A model generated the notes under the pieces. It saw only the letters and a program-made list of their open reading frames with translations, made no database searches and was not told the origin of the DNA. DNA of 64,000 bases from Paenibacillus sp. (GTDB taxonomy: Bacteria > Bacillota > Bacilli > Paenibacillales > Paenibacillaceae), in assembly GCA_017512705.1 (NCBI GenBank), contig JAFWEX010000130.1, positions 82,139 through 146,138 on the forward strand, given 5' to 3'. A program made the position numbers and the translations under genes. Numbering within the stretch: the first letter of the stretch is position 1; every line of letters begins with the position of its first letter. Positions 37,811-46,404 of this stretch are shown piece after piece.

Positions 37811-38152
37811 ATGAATATCATTCAAGCGATTACACAAGAACAACTTCGCAACGATCGTCCAAGTTTTCGTCCTGGTGACACTTTGAAAGTGCACGTTAAG
37901 GTTATCGAGGGAACTCGTGAGCGTATCCAATTGTTCGAAGGTGTTGTGATTAAGCGCCGTGGTGGTGGAATCAGTGAGACTTTTACAGTTCGTAAAATTT
38001 CTTACGGTGTAGGTGTGGAAAGAACTTTCCCGCTTCATTCCCCTAAAATCGATAAAATCGAAGTGGCTCGCCGTGGTAAAGTGCGTCGTGCGAAGCTTTA
38101 TTATCTTCGTGAACTACGCGGTAAAGCAGCGAGAATTAAAGAAATTCGTTAA
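37811..38152 (+). CDS. rplS: Ribosomal protein L19
   Basis: A 113-aa large-subunit protein at the subunit interface. It begins [25 protein letters not shown]-like, with [15 protein letters not shown] and a basic C-terminus ([22 protein letters not shown]). AAGGAGGGAG lies upstream. It has its own promoter and terminator and so is monocistronic here. Confidence 0.98.
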   Translation: MNIIQAITQEQLRNDRPSFRPGDTLKVHVKVIEGTRERIQLFEGVVIKRRGGGISETFTVRKISYGVGVERTFPLHSPKIDKIEVARRGKVRRAKLYYLRELRGKAARIKEIR

Positions 38153-38167
38153 TATAACGGATACCGG

Positions 38168-38199
38168 GAAGGGCTTGGAGACAAGCCCTTTTCGTTTTT
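38168..38199 (+). terminator. Terminator after rplS
   Basis: AAGGGCTTG-GAGA-CAAGCCCTT is a perfect 9-bp stem with a GNRA-like loop, followed by TTCGTTTTT. Confidence 0.93.
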
Positions 38200-38452
38200 G
38201 TCCGGGAAAAGTTGAACCAGAGGTACACTTCCGAGTAAAATGGTATAGCGGATATGCAGCATAAAGTCCTGGAGGAAATTGAGTTCAGTTATCAAAGACA
38301 TTTGAATTAGGATTGAATGTACTGTTGTAATGCTTGGCTGCAAGAATTACATAACTGAGTGGAGTAACCTGCTTCCCCAAGACTCATGAAGGTGTAAATA
38401 AGCTGGATGTATACTGCTATAAACATGTACTGCAAAGAGAGGAAGATCTTGA

Positions 38453-39073
38453 ATGGAACAAGAAGTTCAACAGGACCAGGTTGTACCTGCCGAAGAAAAA
38501 AATAACAGATCCAAAAAAGCAAAAAATGAAATTGTGGAGTGGCTTAAGGCCATTGTCATTGCACTTGTGCTCGTCATTCTGATTCGCTGGCTGCTCTTTA
38601 AACCGTTTGTTGTGGACGGGCCGTCCATGCAGCCGAATTTCTCGACTGGAGAACGTGTCATTGTTAATGAAATTCTGTACGATATTCGTGAGCCAAAACG
38701 TGGCGAAGTTATCGTCTTCCATGTACCTTCCGAAGGACGGGATTTTATTAAACGGGTTATTGCAGTAGCCGGGGACACAGTGCAAGTTCAGGGAGACACA
38801 GTAACGGTTAACGGACAAAAGGTTAATGAAACCTATATCCAGGGCGCTATCGATGAGGCTCAAGCTCAAGGTGGAACATATAATGTGAAGGACTTCCCAA
38901 ATGAACAATTTCCGGATGGAAAGGTGCCGCCGGGTCATGTGTTTGTTATGGGAGACAATCGACCAAACAGTACGGATAGCCGGATGATCGGTTACGTATC
39001 GTTGAAAGATATTATTGGCCGTGCAGATGTTATTTTCTGGCCAATTGGAGAAATTAAGTGGATCAACCACTAA
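38453..39073 (+). CDS. lepB: Type I signal peptidase
   Basis: It cleaves signal peptides from exported proteins. The 206-aa protein has an acidic then basic cytoplasmic N-terminus, one transmembrane segment (about 30-48), and an extracytoplasmic catalytic domain with nucleophile Ser58 in DGPSMQPNF and general base Lys100 in RDFIKRVIAVAGD. GDNRPNSTDSR is the conserved box E. The size and single membrane span match the B. subtilis SipS/SipT type. AGAGAGGAAG precedes the ATG. It lies between rplS and rbgA, which are neighbours in B. subtilis. Confidence 0.96.
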   Translation: MEQEVQQDQVVPAEEKNNRSKKAKNEIVEWLKAIVIALVLVILIRWLLFKPFVVDGPSMQPNFSTGERVIVNEILYDIREPKRGEVIVFHVPSEGRDFIKRVIAVAGDTVQVQGDTVTVNGQKVNETYIQGAIDEAQAQGGTYNVKDFPNEQFPDGKVPPGHVFVMGDNRPNSTDSRMIGYVSLKDIIGRADVIFWPIGEIKWINH

Positions 39074-39108
39074 GATTCAAAGTATGTATTAAATGAGGTG
39101 AAGACAAG

Positions 39109-39972
39109 GTGACGATACATTGGTTTCCAGGTCATATGACCCGAGCCAGACGCCAGATTCAGGACAAGTTGAAGCTCATTGACGTGGTCATCGAACTGTT
39201 GGATGCCCGTCTTCCTGTCTCCAGCCGTAATCCGATGATTGATGAGATATTGATGGATAAACCCCGCATGATTTTGCTGAATAAGTCGGATTTGGCAGAT
39301 GCCAAAGTGACGAAAGAGTGGATTGAATATTTTAAAAAAGAAGGCATTACCGCTTTCCCTATAGATGCTTCTACAGGTACAAATGTTAAAGATATTCCTG
39401 CTCAGGCAAGACTTATTCTGAAGGAAAAGATTGATCGTCAACTGGCCAAAGGGATTAATCCTCGTGCTGTAAGGGGATTAATTGTCGGTATTCCTAACGT
39501 AGGCAAGTCTACATTAATCAATCGTCTGGCAGGACGGAGTATTGCAGCAACCGGAGATCGTCCGGGTGTAACCAAAGGCCAGCAGTGGATTAAAGTGGGC
39601 AAAGAAATGGAGCTACTAGACACGCCAGGTATCTTATGGCCGAAGTTTGAAGATCAAAATGTAGGTTACCGCCTTGCTGTAACGGGTGCGATCAAAGAGG
39701 AAATCCTGAATGCAGAAGATATCGCATTTTTTGGGATCAGTTATCTGATGCGTTTTTACTGGGATGCTCTGGAAGAAAGATATGGTCTCCAGGAATTCTC
39801 CAGAGATGCAGACGATTCAGACAGCGTTATTGCCATCATGGAGCAAATAGGACGAATCCGTGGGTGTGTGATTAGCGGAGGAAGAATCGATCTGGAGAAG
39901 GCATCAAGAGCGTTTCTACGGGAGCTGCGGGCAGGTAAGATGGAACGCTTTTCCATGGAAGCTCCATATTAA
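39109..39972 (+). CDS. rbgA: Ribosome biogenesis GTPase RbgA
   Basis: RbgA (YlqF) is essential in B. subtilis for late assembly of the 50S subunit. The 287-aa protein is a circularly permuted GTPase: G4 NKSD (about 63-66) comes before G1 GIPNVGKSTLINRL (about 125-138) and G3 DTPG. It opens TIHWFPGHMTRARRQI, the family start. The start is GTG 39109, with GAGGTGAAG upstream. The C-terminal helical region (about 200-287) binds rRNA in homologues. Confidence 0.97.
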   Translation: MTIHWFPGHMTRARRQIQDKLKLIDVVIELLDARLPVSSRNPMIDEILMDKPRMILLNKSDLADAKVTKEWIEYFKKEGITAFPIDASTGTNVKDIPAQARLILKEKIDRQLAKGINPRAVRGLIVGIPNVGKSTLINRLAGRSIAATGDRPGVTKGQQWIKVGKEMELLDTPGILWPKFEDQNVGYRLAVTGAIKEEILNAEDIAFFGISYLMRFYWDALEERYGLQEFSRDADDSDSVIAIMEQIGRIRGCVISGGRIDLEKASRAFLRELRAGKMERFSMEAPY

Positions 39973-40002
39973 TAAATACAGCAGTATAAGAGCCGAAAGA
40001 AG

Positions 40003-40037
40003 CGGCCGTTACCGGGTGACCGGGAAACGGTCTTTTT
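40003..40037 (+). terminator. Terminator after rbgA
   Basis: GGCCGTTACCGG pairs with CCGGGAAACGGTC (one bulge) around GTGA, and TTTTT follows. Confidence 0.8.
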
Positions 40038-40198
40038 GGTGTTCGAATAACTGTACAGGTTGCGACGATGTAAATTTAGTTGGAAGAGAATTCAAGGAAG
40101 AATAATTGGTGGAATTATGTATTCCGTATATGAGGTGTTCTAAAATCATGATATGATAAATGACGGTGTAAATTTGCAGAACATCAGTTTGTATGTAT

Positions 40199-40225
40199 TC
40201 AATTTAGCATGATAAAGACCGATAA
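40199..40225 (+). promoter_or_regulatory. Candidate sigma-D (flagellar) promoter upstream of rnhB-ylqG-ylqH
   Basis: TCAA, 15 bases, then ACCGATAA resembles the sigma-D consensus TAAA-N15-GCCGATAT, with one mismatch in the -35 and two in the -10. The downstream genes include FliK-like and FlhB-like proteins, which makes flagellar control plausible. CCGATAA occurs by chance several times in a window this size. Confidence 0.35.
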
Positions 40226-40386
40226 ATGAAGAAAACAATATTATTTTATTTTTTCATTCTTCGTCAGAATGAGTGATTTGAAATGGCATCAAGCAGAACA
40301 AAAGTCCGATGTTCACGTCTAAATTTATAAATACATGATATGGGATTACACAGGTGTATGAAACACATGTGGGGGAGTTGAATAGC

Positions 40387-41091
40387 ATGACAGCAAATCA
40401 TGAAATACCAGAGTTAAAATTATCTGAACAGCCTAGCAAGCTGAAGAAGAAGAAAAAAGAAACCAGCGAACCGCGTGATTTGTTACTGTATGAGCGGGAA
40501 TATTGGGGTAGCGGATTTGAATATATTGCAGGAATTGATGAAGTAGGGCGTGGATGTCTGTTTGGGGATGTCGTGGCGGCAGCTGTTATCTTGCCAAAAG
40601 GGCTTATTTTGGAGGGCATTAATGATTCTAAAAAGCTGTCCGAAAAGAAGAGGGAGACGCTATATGACATCATTATGGAAAACGCGCTGGCCGTAAGCGT
40701 AGGGTATGCAGATGCTGAAACGATTGATCGTCTGAATATTAAGCAAGCTGCCAGACTAGCGATGAAAAGAGCAGTGGATGCGCTCGATGAAACGCCTCAT
40801 TTTATGCTTGTAGACGCTGAAAAGGTAGATGTGAACATTCCGCAATTGTCCATTATTAAAGGAGATGCGAACAGCCAATCCATCGCAGCTGCTTCGATCG
40901 TTGCCAAGGTAACGAGAGATCGACTATGTAAGGAAGAATGGGACACGATGTACCCGGAATATGGTTTGTCAGTACATAAAGGCTATGCTACTCAATTTCA
41001 CCGTGAGCAGATTATGGCGCTTGGTGCTACACCGATGCATCGGCGAAGTTTTCTTGGTAATTTACTTGGAGAGCAGCAAACATTGTTTTGA
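40387..41091 (+). CDS. rnhB: Ribonuclease HII
   Basis: RNase HII removes ribonucleotides misincorporated in DNA and RNA of hybrids. About 234 aa from ATG 40387 (GGGGGAG nine bases upstream; an ATG at 40354 is less likely). The catalytic DEDD residues begin in GIDEVGRGCLFGDVVAAAVIL; NDSKKLSEKKRE and the KGDANSQSIAAASIVAKVTRD helix follow. The lysine-rich N-terminal 30 residues (KLKKKKKETSE) form an extension. It precedes ylqG by 31 bases. Confidence 0.96.
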   Translation: MTANHEIPELKLSEQPSKLKKKKKETSEPRDLLLYEREYWGSGFEYIAGIDEVGRGCLFGDVVAAAVILPKGLILEGINDSKKLSEKKRETLYDIIMENALAVSVGYADAETIDRLNIKQAARLAMKRAVDALDETPHFMLVDAEKVDVNIPQLSIIKGDANSQSIAAASIVAKVTRDRLCKEEWDTMYPEYGLSVHKGYATQFHREQIMALGATPMHRRSFLGNLLGEQQTLF

Positions 41092-41122
41092 TTGAATGGG
41101 ATCGGAAAGGAGGGAGAGCAAG

Positions 41123-43099
41123 TTGAATATTAGCTCTATGATCCGGGGGTTAATGGGAGATGGTAAACCGGGAGATGCCAAGTCACTTGAATTAAAGGAA
41201 GGACAAGTTGTTCGTGGCTCTGTAGTTAGTGTATCTGATGATGGTGGAGAGGCTGTGCTTCAGATTCAAGGAGTACAGGTGCGCGCCAAATTGGAGACCC
41301 CGCTTCGTCCAGGGGAAACAACACTTCTACAGGTTCAGCCTCCAGGAGAAAATGGGATGACCGTAATGAAACCTGTTGCTGGTTCTCTCGCAGAACTGCC
41401 GCAGGCTTCGCTGAATAATGTGTTGCAAGAAGTCGGTCTAGCGGATACTAAAGACAACCGGGAACTACTGCTTGCCATGCAACGCAATGGACTGCCATTG
41501 ACCAAAGATAATGTAGCCATGGTACAGAATATGATGGCGGCCAAACCCGCGCATGTCCCTGTAGAAGAATGGGTACAAGCGGCAGGAATTGCTTTCCAGC
41601 GAGGACTGCCAGTGACGACTGAAACGATGAAAGGATTACATCAAACGGTATTTGGACCTCCATTACATCAGTTATTAAAGGGTCTAGCAGACCAGCTCGA
41701 GTCGCTGCTATTACAATCACGAGGGAACGCTGCTTCGCCGGGGGGACAAGCAGGGAGTGCGGCAGGAACTCTTGCTGCCCAGCCACAGGCGAGCACGGCT
41801 GAAGCGGCCAATCCCAACCTCAATCGGCAACCAACTGGAACGCCGACAACAGGTGCATCTGCGAATGCAACCGGATCGCAAGGTGCTGTAGCGGAGACAG
41901 GGCAGCAGGTGAAAAGCGGCATAGGTCAAGCGAGTGGGGGACAGGCTGGGACTGAGGCCGGAGCGAAAGGAATAGCCAGCAGTCAAGAAACTGTTGGCAA
42001 AAGCAGTGCAGGTATTCCAGCAGGCACTGGAATACCTGGGGAAGGCCCGCGAAGCTCGGAATCGGGCCAAGTTGTGAGCCGCCCGAGTTCGGCTGGGGCG
42101 GCAGAAGCTGCGGCCGTGCGTTCAGACGGCCGCACTGATCCGCCTGCTGCGTCGGGGACGTCCTCCGCAGCAGGTCAGGGCGCGCCAGCACCTTCGGCAG
42201 TGCAACTGGCGCCGAAGCTGCTGGCGCTGCTGGCCGCGCTGCGCAGCGCGTCTCCTGCCGCACCTGCAACGCCGGGTGCGGCAGGACAAGCCGCCTCAGC
42301 TGCGCAGCAGGGCGGCCAGACCGCTGCGGCTGCCGCAGGCTCGCCGCAGCAGCCCTTGTCAGCCGGCGCTGATGCGCAGCCGGCTGGCGGTGTTGCCGCT
42401 GCACCTGCGGGAGCAGCGGCAGGGCACGTGCCCGTCACCCACGGGGGAGACCCGTGGGTGGGGCGCGTGCTCAAGCTGCTCGGTGCAGAGCACGAGCAGC
42501 AGGCTGTTCACGGCGCGCTGGTACAGCCGCGCGTGGGTGAGGCAGCGGGTCCAGCGAACGCGGACACGCTCAAGGGCTTGCTGCTGCAATTGGCCAGCAG
42601 CGATAGTGCCCCGGCGGCACTGAAAGATGCCGCCGCCCAAGCCGTGCAGTATCTGACCGGTCAGCAGCTGCTGCTTACCACGGACCGCAGTGCAACGTTT
42701 GCGCAGATGCACTGGTTTATACCGATTACGGGTCCGGACGGAGAACAGACCGCCTCGGTTCAGATTCAATCACGACGAGGGCCGCGCGGAGAATTGGATG
42801 CGTCCAATTGCCGTCTACTATTTGATCTAGATATGAAAAGTCTGGGGCATACCCTGGTTGATGTACATGTGGTGAATAATATTGTCAGTTTGCGTGTACT
42901 TAATGATCAGGAGGGCATGGCGGCTCTTCTGGAAAGTGGACGTGATATGATCCATCAATCGCTTGATAAACTAGGATATCAGTTATTGACTTTCAAGGCG
43001 GAACCTTGGCCTGCAGGACAGTCGCCTGGGTCAGAACGTAAGATGACGGCAGCTGATTATAGTCCTGAGCGATACAAAGGGGTGGATTTCAAAATATGA
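41123..43099 (+). CDS. ylqG: FliK-like (flagellar hook-length control domain) protein
   Basis: About 658 aa from TTG 41123, chosen for AAGGAGGG 8 bases upstream; an in-frame ATG at 41096 precedes that site. It resembles B. subtilis YlqG. An N-terminal conserved part (about 1-190; LKEGQVVRGSVVSVSDDGGEAVLQIQG is split here by its beta structure) comes first. A low-complexity linker rich in Ala, Gly, Gln, Ser and Pro spans about 200-460. The C-terminal domain (about 500-640; MHWFIPITGPDG, SLGHTLVDVHVVNNIVSLRV) is like the Flg_hook domain of FliK. DNA of the linker (about 42080-42620) is far richer in GC than the rest. The gene overlaps ylqH by 4 bases. FliK measures hooks and switches export substrates; whether this paralogue does so is unknown. 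Confidence 0.82.
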   Translation: MNISSMIRGLMGDGKPGDAKSLELKEGQVVRGSVVSVSDDGGEAVLQIQGVQVRAKLETPLRPGETTLLQVQPPGENGMTVMKPVAGSLAELPQASLNNVLQEVGLADTKDNRELLLAMQRNGLPLTKDNVAMVQNMMAAKPAHVPVEEWVQAAGIAFQRGLPVTTETMKGLHQTVFGPPLHQLLKGLADQLESLLLQSRGNAASPGGQAGSAAGTLAAQPQASTAEAANPNLNRQPTGTPTTGASANATGSQGAVAETGQQVKSGIGQASGGQAGTEAGAKGIASSQETVGKSSAGIPAGTGIPGEGPRSSESGQVVSRPSSAGAAEAAAVRSDGRTDPPAASGTSSAAGQGAPAPSAVQLAPKLLALLAALRSASPAAPATPGAAGQAASAAQQGGQTAAAAAGSPQQPLSAGADAQPAGGVAAAPAGAAAGHVPVTHGGDPWVGRVLKLLGAEHEQQAVHGALVQPRVGEAAGPANADTLKGLLLQLASSDSAPAALKDAAAQAVQYLTGQQLLLTTDRSATFAQMHWFIPITGPDGEQTASVQIQSRRGPRGELDASNCRLLFDLDMKSLGHTLVDVHVVNNIVSLRVLNDQEGMAALLESGRDMIHQSLDKLGYQLLTFKAEPWPAGQSPGSERKMTAADYSPERYKGVDFKI

Positions 43100-43407
43100 A
43101 AGAAGATTCACCGCAACCGGAACAGTTATCCAAAAAGGCAGTTGCACTGAAATATGTGCCAGGAGAAAGTGAAGCGCCTGTAGTCGTTGCTAAAGGCCGC
43201 GGCAAAGTAGCAGAAGCCATTCTGGAAAAAGCCAAGGAGAACGGTGTACCTGTGCAGGAGGATGCTGCCCTAGTAGAGGTGCTCTCCAAACTGGATCTGG
43301 ATGAACAGATCCCGGCGGAATTGTATCAACTGGTGGCTGAAGTGCTTACGTACGTGTATCAAACAGACCGACTTGCCTCAGGCCGTCGTGAGAGTGAATC
43401 ATGGTAA
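43096..43407 (+). CDS. ylqH: FlhB-like cytoplasmic domain protein
   Basis: A 103-aa protein similar to the cytoplasmic C-terminal part of the export gate protein FlhB (EscU/YscU family), as in B. subtilis YlqH. Diagnostic stretches are AVALKYVPGESEAPVVVAKGRG, ILEKAKENGVPVQED and LAALVEVL-type helix, ending in LDLDEQIPAELYQLVAEVLTYVY. It has no membrane segments. The FlhB auto-cleavage motif NPTH is not present. It is translationally coupled to the FliK-like gene (4-base overlap) and to yraN (7-base overlap), and it lies 14 kb from the fla operon. Confidence 0.9.
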   Translation: MKEDSPQPEQLSKKAVALKYVPGESEAPVVVAKGRGKVAEAILEKAKENGVPVQEDAALVEVLSKLDLDEQIPAELYQLVAEVLTYVYQTDRLASGRRESESW

Positions 43408-43799
43408 GCCCACGGTCAGGTCAGAATCCAAAGGGCAAGATGACTCGTCAGCAAAAAGGTCGGATTGGTGAAGAGGAAGCTTGCCGTTGGTTAGAGGAAA
43501 AGAATTATCACATCCTCGAGCGAAATTGGCGCTGCCGCAGCGGCGAAGTGGATATTATCGCAACTCATGAGAATTTGTTGATTTTTATCGAGGTTCGGAG
43601 CCGCAGTTCACATGTTGCATTTGGTACTCCCCAAGAGTCAGTCGATCAGCGAAAAATGCAGCAAGTACGTTCGACGGCTGCGGTCTACATACAAAGGAGC
43701 GGTGAACATCATCGTCAGGTTCGATTTGATGTCATTGCGATTATGATCAGCCATACGGGTGAGGTTGAATCTGTTAAACATGTAGAAAATGCATTTTAG
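43401..43799 (+). CDS. YraN/UPF0102 family endonuclease-like protein
   Basis: A 132-aa protein of the UPF0102 (YraN) family with a restriction-endonuclease-like fold. The core nuclease-type motif is visible as GEVDIIATHENLLIFIEVRSRS (E-xD-x(n)-ExK-like), preceded by GRIGEEEACRWLEEKNYHILERNWR. The function in cells is not defined; homologues may process branched DNA. It overlaps ylqH by 7 bases and ends the rnhB-ylqG-ylqH-yraN cluster. Confidence 0.92.
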   Translation: MVSPRSGQNPKGKMTRQQKGRIGEEEACRWLEEKNYHILERNWRCRSGEVDIIATHENLLIFIEVRSRSSHVAFGTPQESVDQRKMQQVRSTAAVYIQRSGEHHRQVRFDVIAIMISHTGEVESVKHVENAF

Positions 43800-43813
43800 C
43801 TAGTAGAATGCGT

Positions 43814-43858
43814 GATGAGCTTTTAGACAGAAGTCATGTCCAAGGCTCATCTTTTTTT
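43814..43858 (+). terminator. Terminator after yraN
   Basis: GATGAGC-N3-5-GAC pairs with GTC-CAAG-GCTCATC, and the hairpin is followed by a run of T (43851-43858). Confidence 0.85.
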
Positions 43859-43883
43859 AATATTTTTTCAAGGCAAGGGATCT

Positions 43884-43913
43884 TTGAATCTGTATAACAG
43901 AAGAGTGTATAAT
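43884..43913 (+). promoter_or_regulatory. Promoter of the nitroreductase gene
   Basis: TTGAAT, 18 bases, TATAAT. It lies 49 bases upstream of the nitroreductase ATG. Confidence 0.75.
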
Positions 43914-43962
43914 GAAGGCTGTAACTCGATGTGTAATATATGGATAAGGAGGCACTCCGCCT

Positions 43963-44514
43963 ATGAATAAAATGATAAACGCAGACAATGAAGTCCGCAA
44001 TGCGATCATAAATCGCAGAACCGTCAAAAAATTTAAACAAGATCCTGTTCCAACGGAGCAAATTATCGACTTGCTGGATACAGCGGTTTGGGCACCAAAT
44101 CATAAATTGCGTGAACCATGGAGATTTGTGCTGTTTAATGGCAAAGGGCGCAAAAAACTCGCAGAAGCGATTGAAGTCGAGATGGGCGAAGATAACAAGT
44201 TTTCGGCCAACGTGCTACAGGTGCCCGCCATTCTACTTGTTGTTCTGGATGAGGACCCAAGACAAGCAATATGGGATGAGGATTTTGCAGCAACGAGTGC
44301 CTTGGTTCAGAACTTTATGCTTGCCGCATGGAGTGAGCAGGTTGGAACGTTTTGGGTTACTAAACCATTTTTATATGCACCTAAATTCCGCAATGCACTG
44401 GGGATTGAGGGTGGGGAAAAAATCATTGGCATGATTTATATCGGGTATCCTGACGTGATACCATCAGCAAAAGAGCGTACGCCTGCTAAGGATAAGCTGA
44501 CTTTATTTGAATGA
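43963..44514 (+). CDS. Nitroreductase-family FMN oxidoreductase
   Basis: A 183-aa protein of the nitroreductase superfamily, YdjA-like minimal type. It begins with the FMN-binding pattern NAIINRRTVKKFKQDPVP, then DTAVWAPNHKLREPWRFV, with a C-terminal KIIGMIYIGYPD. Such enzymes reduce nitro compounds, quinones or enals with NAD(P)H through bound FMN; the physiological substrate is unknown. GGAGG precedes the ATG, and it has its own promoter and no partner gene. Confidence 0.93.
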   Translation: MNKMINADNEVRNAIINRRTVKKFKQDPVPTEQIIDLLDTAVWAPNHKLREPWRFVLFNGKGRKKLAEAIEVEMGEDNKFSANVLQVPAILLVVLDEDPRQAIWDEDFAATSALVQNFMLAAWSEQVGTFWVTKPFLYAPKFRNALGIEGGEKIIGMIYIGYPDVIPSAKERTPAKDKLTLFE

Positions 44515-44557
44515 CTCTTCAATAGATTGATTGAAGAGAGTGAATAAAAAAACTTCT

Positions 44558-44631
44558 TTTTAGAAAGGAATCCACAGGAAATCCATTAATATCATTTTAG
44601 AAAGGAATCCACAGGAAATCCATTAATATCA
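44558..44631. repeat. Perfect 37-bp tandem duplication
   Basis: Two identical 37-base copies lie head to tail (44558-44594 and 44595-44631). Each begins TTTTAGAAAGGAATCC and ends ATTAATATCA. It is in the gap between the nitroreductase and comM terminator regions and contains no gene. Perfect identity suggests a recent duplication. Confidence 0.95.
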
Positions 44632-44739
44632 TTGATTGAAAGTCGCTGTTCCACCCATGAATCATTAATAATTATTGTCAACAAATCTAAGAGAGGTCAC
44701 CTTCTCTCAACCATTTTGAGTATATCTGCTATAATTATC

Positions 44740-44794
44740 AAGCCGTACAAGCATCTTCATACACAATGAATGAAGATGACGAATACGGCTTTTT
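44740..44794. terminator. Terminator between nitroreductase gene and comM
   Basis: AAGCCGTA pairs with TACGGCTT and an inner CATCTTCAT pairs with ATGAAGATG around ACACAATGA. Six T follow on the plus strand. It may stop both convergent transcripts. Confidence 0.8.
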
Positions 44795-44817
44795 GTGTTG
44801 TATCTGGATATCCCGTA

Positions 44818-46404
44818 CTAAAATAAATTTAAGTCTAACTGTCGATACTGTATCGCTTCTGCCACATGGGCAGTCAAAATTTCACCTTCATGATCCAGAT
44901 CCGCAATGGTTTGTGCCATCTTCATAATTCGGTCATGAGCACGCATGCTCAGATTCAGCGTGTGAAGTGTCTGGTCCAACAACTGTTCTGCTTCAAGATT
45001 GAGATGAATCGTTTTACGTAAAAATGTGCCAGAGAGCTGACTGTTCCAGCGTACCGAACGATTTGCGTAGCGTTTGGCCTGAATGGCATGAGCAGCCATC
45101 ACTTTAGCTTGCATCTCAGTAGAAGTTGGAGAGGCTCCTGATTTGCGCCAATCCCCGGGTGGGGGAACTTCGACTTGGAGATCGATTCGATCAAGCAGCG
45201 GGCCTGAAATTTTGGCACGGTATGCTGCAACGCGAGCAGGGCTGCAGATGCAGCGTTGTTCTTCTGCTTGAGCAGATAAATACCCACACGGGCAAGGGTT
45301 CATGGAACAGGCAAGCATAAACTGCGCAGGAAATGTAAATGCAGCTCTAGCTCGACTAATGGTTACGGTCTGATCCTCCAGCGGCTGCCTTAGGACTTCC
45401 AGAACTTGACGCTGAAACTCTGGCAGCTCATCCAAAAACAATATTCCACGATGAGCGAGACTGACTTCACCAGGCTTTGGAATTCCACCGCCTCCGATCA
45501 GACCGGAGGTGGAAATCGTATGATGAGGTGAGCGGAAAGGTCTATCAGCGATCAATCCAAGAGGAGCTTCTTTTAGCTGACCTGCAGCGCTCAATACTTT
45601 GGTTACTTCAAGTGCCTCTTCTTCCGATAAAGGTGGCAAAATCGTAGGTAGGCGCTTAATCAGCATGGTCTTACCCGTACCAGGCGGGCCAACCAACATA
45701 ATATTGTGCATTCCGGCAGCGGCAATCATCAAGGCACGCTTGACATGATGCTGTCCCAGAACATCACTGAAATCTTCCGACAGAGAGGGAGAAACAGTCC
45801 TCTTTTGATTCAGTCGCTCACTGGACGATGCGGAGATATGCAGATGGCTGTAATCTTTTAACTTGATCGTTGCAGCATTCGTTGAAACCGGAGATTCAGC
45901 TATGGGAACAGGGGCGATCTCTTTCAAATGGCGTAGTCCGTAAATTTTAATTCCACGAATAAGACGAGCTTCTTCAACATTATCATACGGTAAAATAACG
46001 GAAGTGAAGCCTTGACGTTTAGCAAGGTCCACCATGGATAATATACCGGGTACAGGCCGAATGGAGCCATCTAATGCCAACTCCCCCAATACTAAAGTTC
46101 GTTCTTGCGAAGGAAGAACAAGTTGATTACTGGTTGTAAGCAAAGCGATCGCAATAGCAAGATCAAAGGAAGATCCCTCTTTGCGCAGGTCAGCTGGGGC
46201 TAGATTGATTGTAATACGTTGCAAAGGATATTGATAACCGCAGTTTTTGATCGCTGCACGAACCCGCTCCACAGCCTCTCGGATTGCTGAATCGGGTAGA
46301 CCGATAATAGAAGTCAGGGGTAAACCGTTGGACAAATCCGTTTCCACTTCAATTAGAACACCATCAATTCCATAGAGACACGAGCTATATAATTTTCCGT
46401 ACAT
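44818..46404 (-). CDS. comM: Magnesium chelatase-like AAA+ ATPase ComM/YifB
   Basis: ComM is a hexameric helicase that promotes branch migration when transformed DNA is integrated. The product is about 528 aa from ATG 46404 (GAGGTG about 10 bases upstream). The N-terminal Lon-protease-like S5 fold (1-160; GLPLTSIIGLPDSAIREAVERVRAAI, NLAPADLRKEGSSFDLAIA) is followed by an AAA+ core with Walker A GPPGTGKTMLIKRLP. Then come FRSPHHTIS and the cysteine motif NPCPCGY. The C-terminal helical lid has LSMRAHDRIMKMAQTIADLD. Its presence, along with dprA in the window, suggests competence functions are retained. Confidence 0.94.
   Translation of the reverse strand: MYGKLYSSCLYGIDGVLIEVETDLSNGLPLTSIIGLPDSAIREAVERVRAAIKNCGYQYPLQRITINLAPADLRKEGSSFDLAIAIALLTTSNQLVLPSQERTLVLGELALDGSIRPVPGILSMVDLAKRQGFTSVILPYDNVEEARLIRGIKIYGLRHLKEIAPVPIAESPVSTNAATIKLKDYSHLHISASSSERLNQKRTVSPSLSEDFSDVLGQHHVKRALMIAAAGMHNIMLVGPPGTGKTMLIKRLPTILPPLSEEEALEVTKVLSAAGQLKEAPLGLIADRPFRSPHHTISTSGLIGGGGIPKPGEVSLAHRGILFLDELPEFQRQVLEVLRQPLEDQTVTISRARAAFTFPAQFMLACSMNPCPCGYLSAQAEEQRCICSPARVAAYRAKISGPLLDRIDLQVEVPPPGDWRKSGASPTSTEMQAKVMAAHAIQAKRYANRSVRWNSQLSGTFLRKTIHLNLEAEQLLDQTLHTLNLSMRAHDRIMKMAQTIADLDHEGEILTAHVAEAIQYRQLDLNLF

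Larger units (their letters stand above)
39973..40386 (+). other. Intergenic region between rbgA and rnhB
   Basis: This gap of 414 bases has no convincing gene. It holds a terminator at its left end, an AT-rich tract (about 40230-40260) and one sigma-D-like promoter candidate, each listed separately. The rest shows nothing recognisable. Confidence 0.6.

Noticed and set aside
41820-42404. Long minus-strand frames opposite the FliK-like gene
   Set aside because: They arise from the GC-rich low-complexity linker of the real gene, which lacks stops on both strands.
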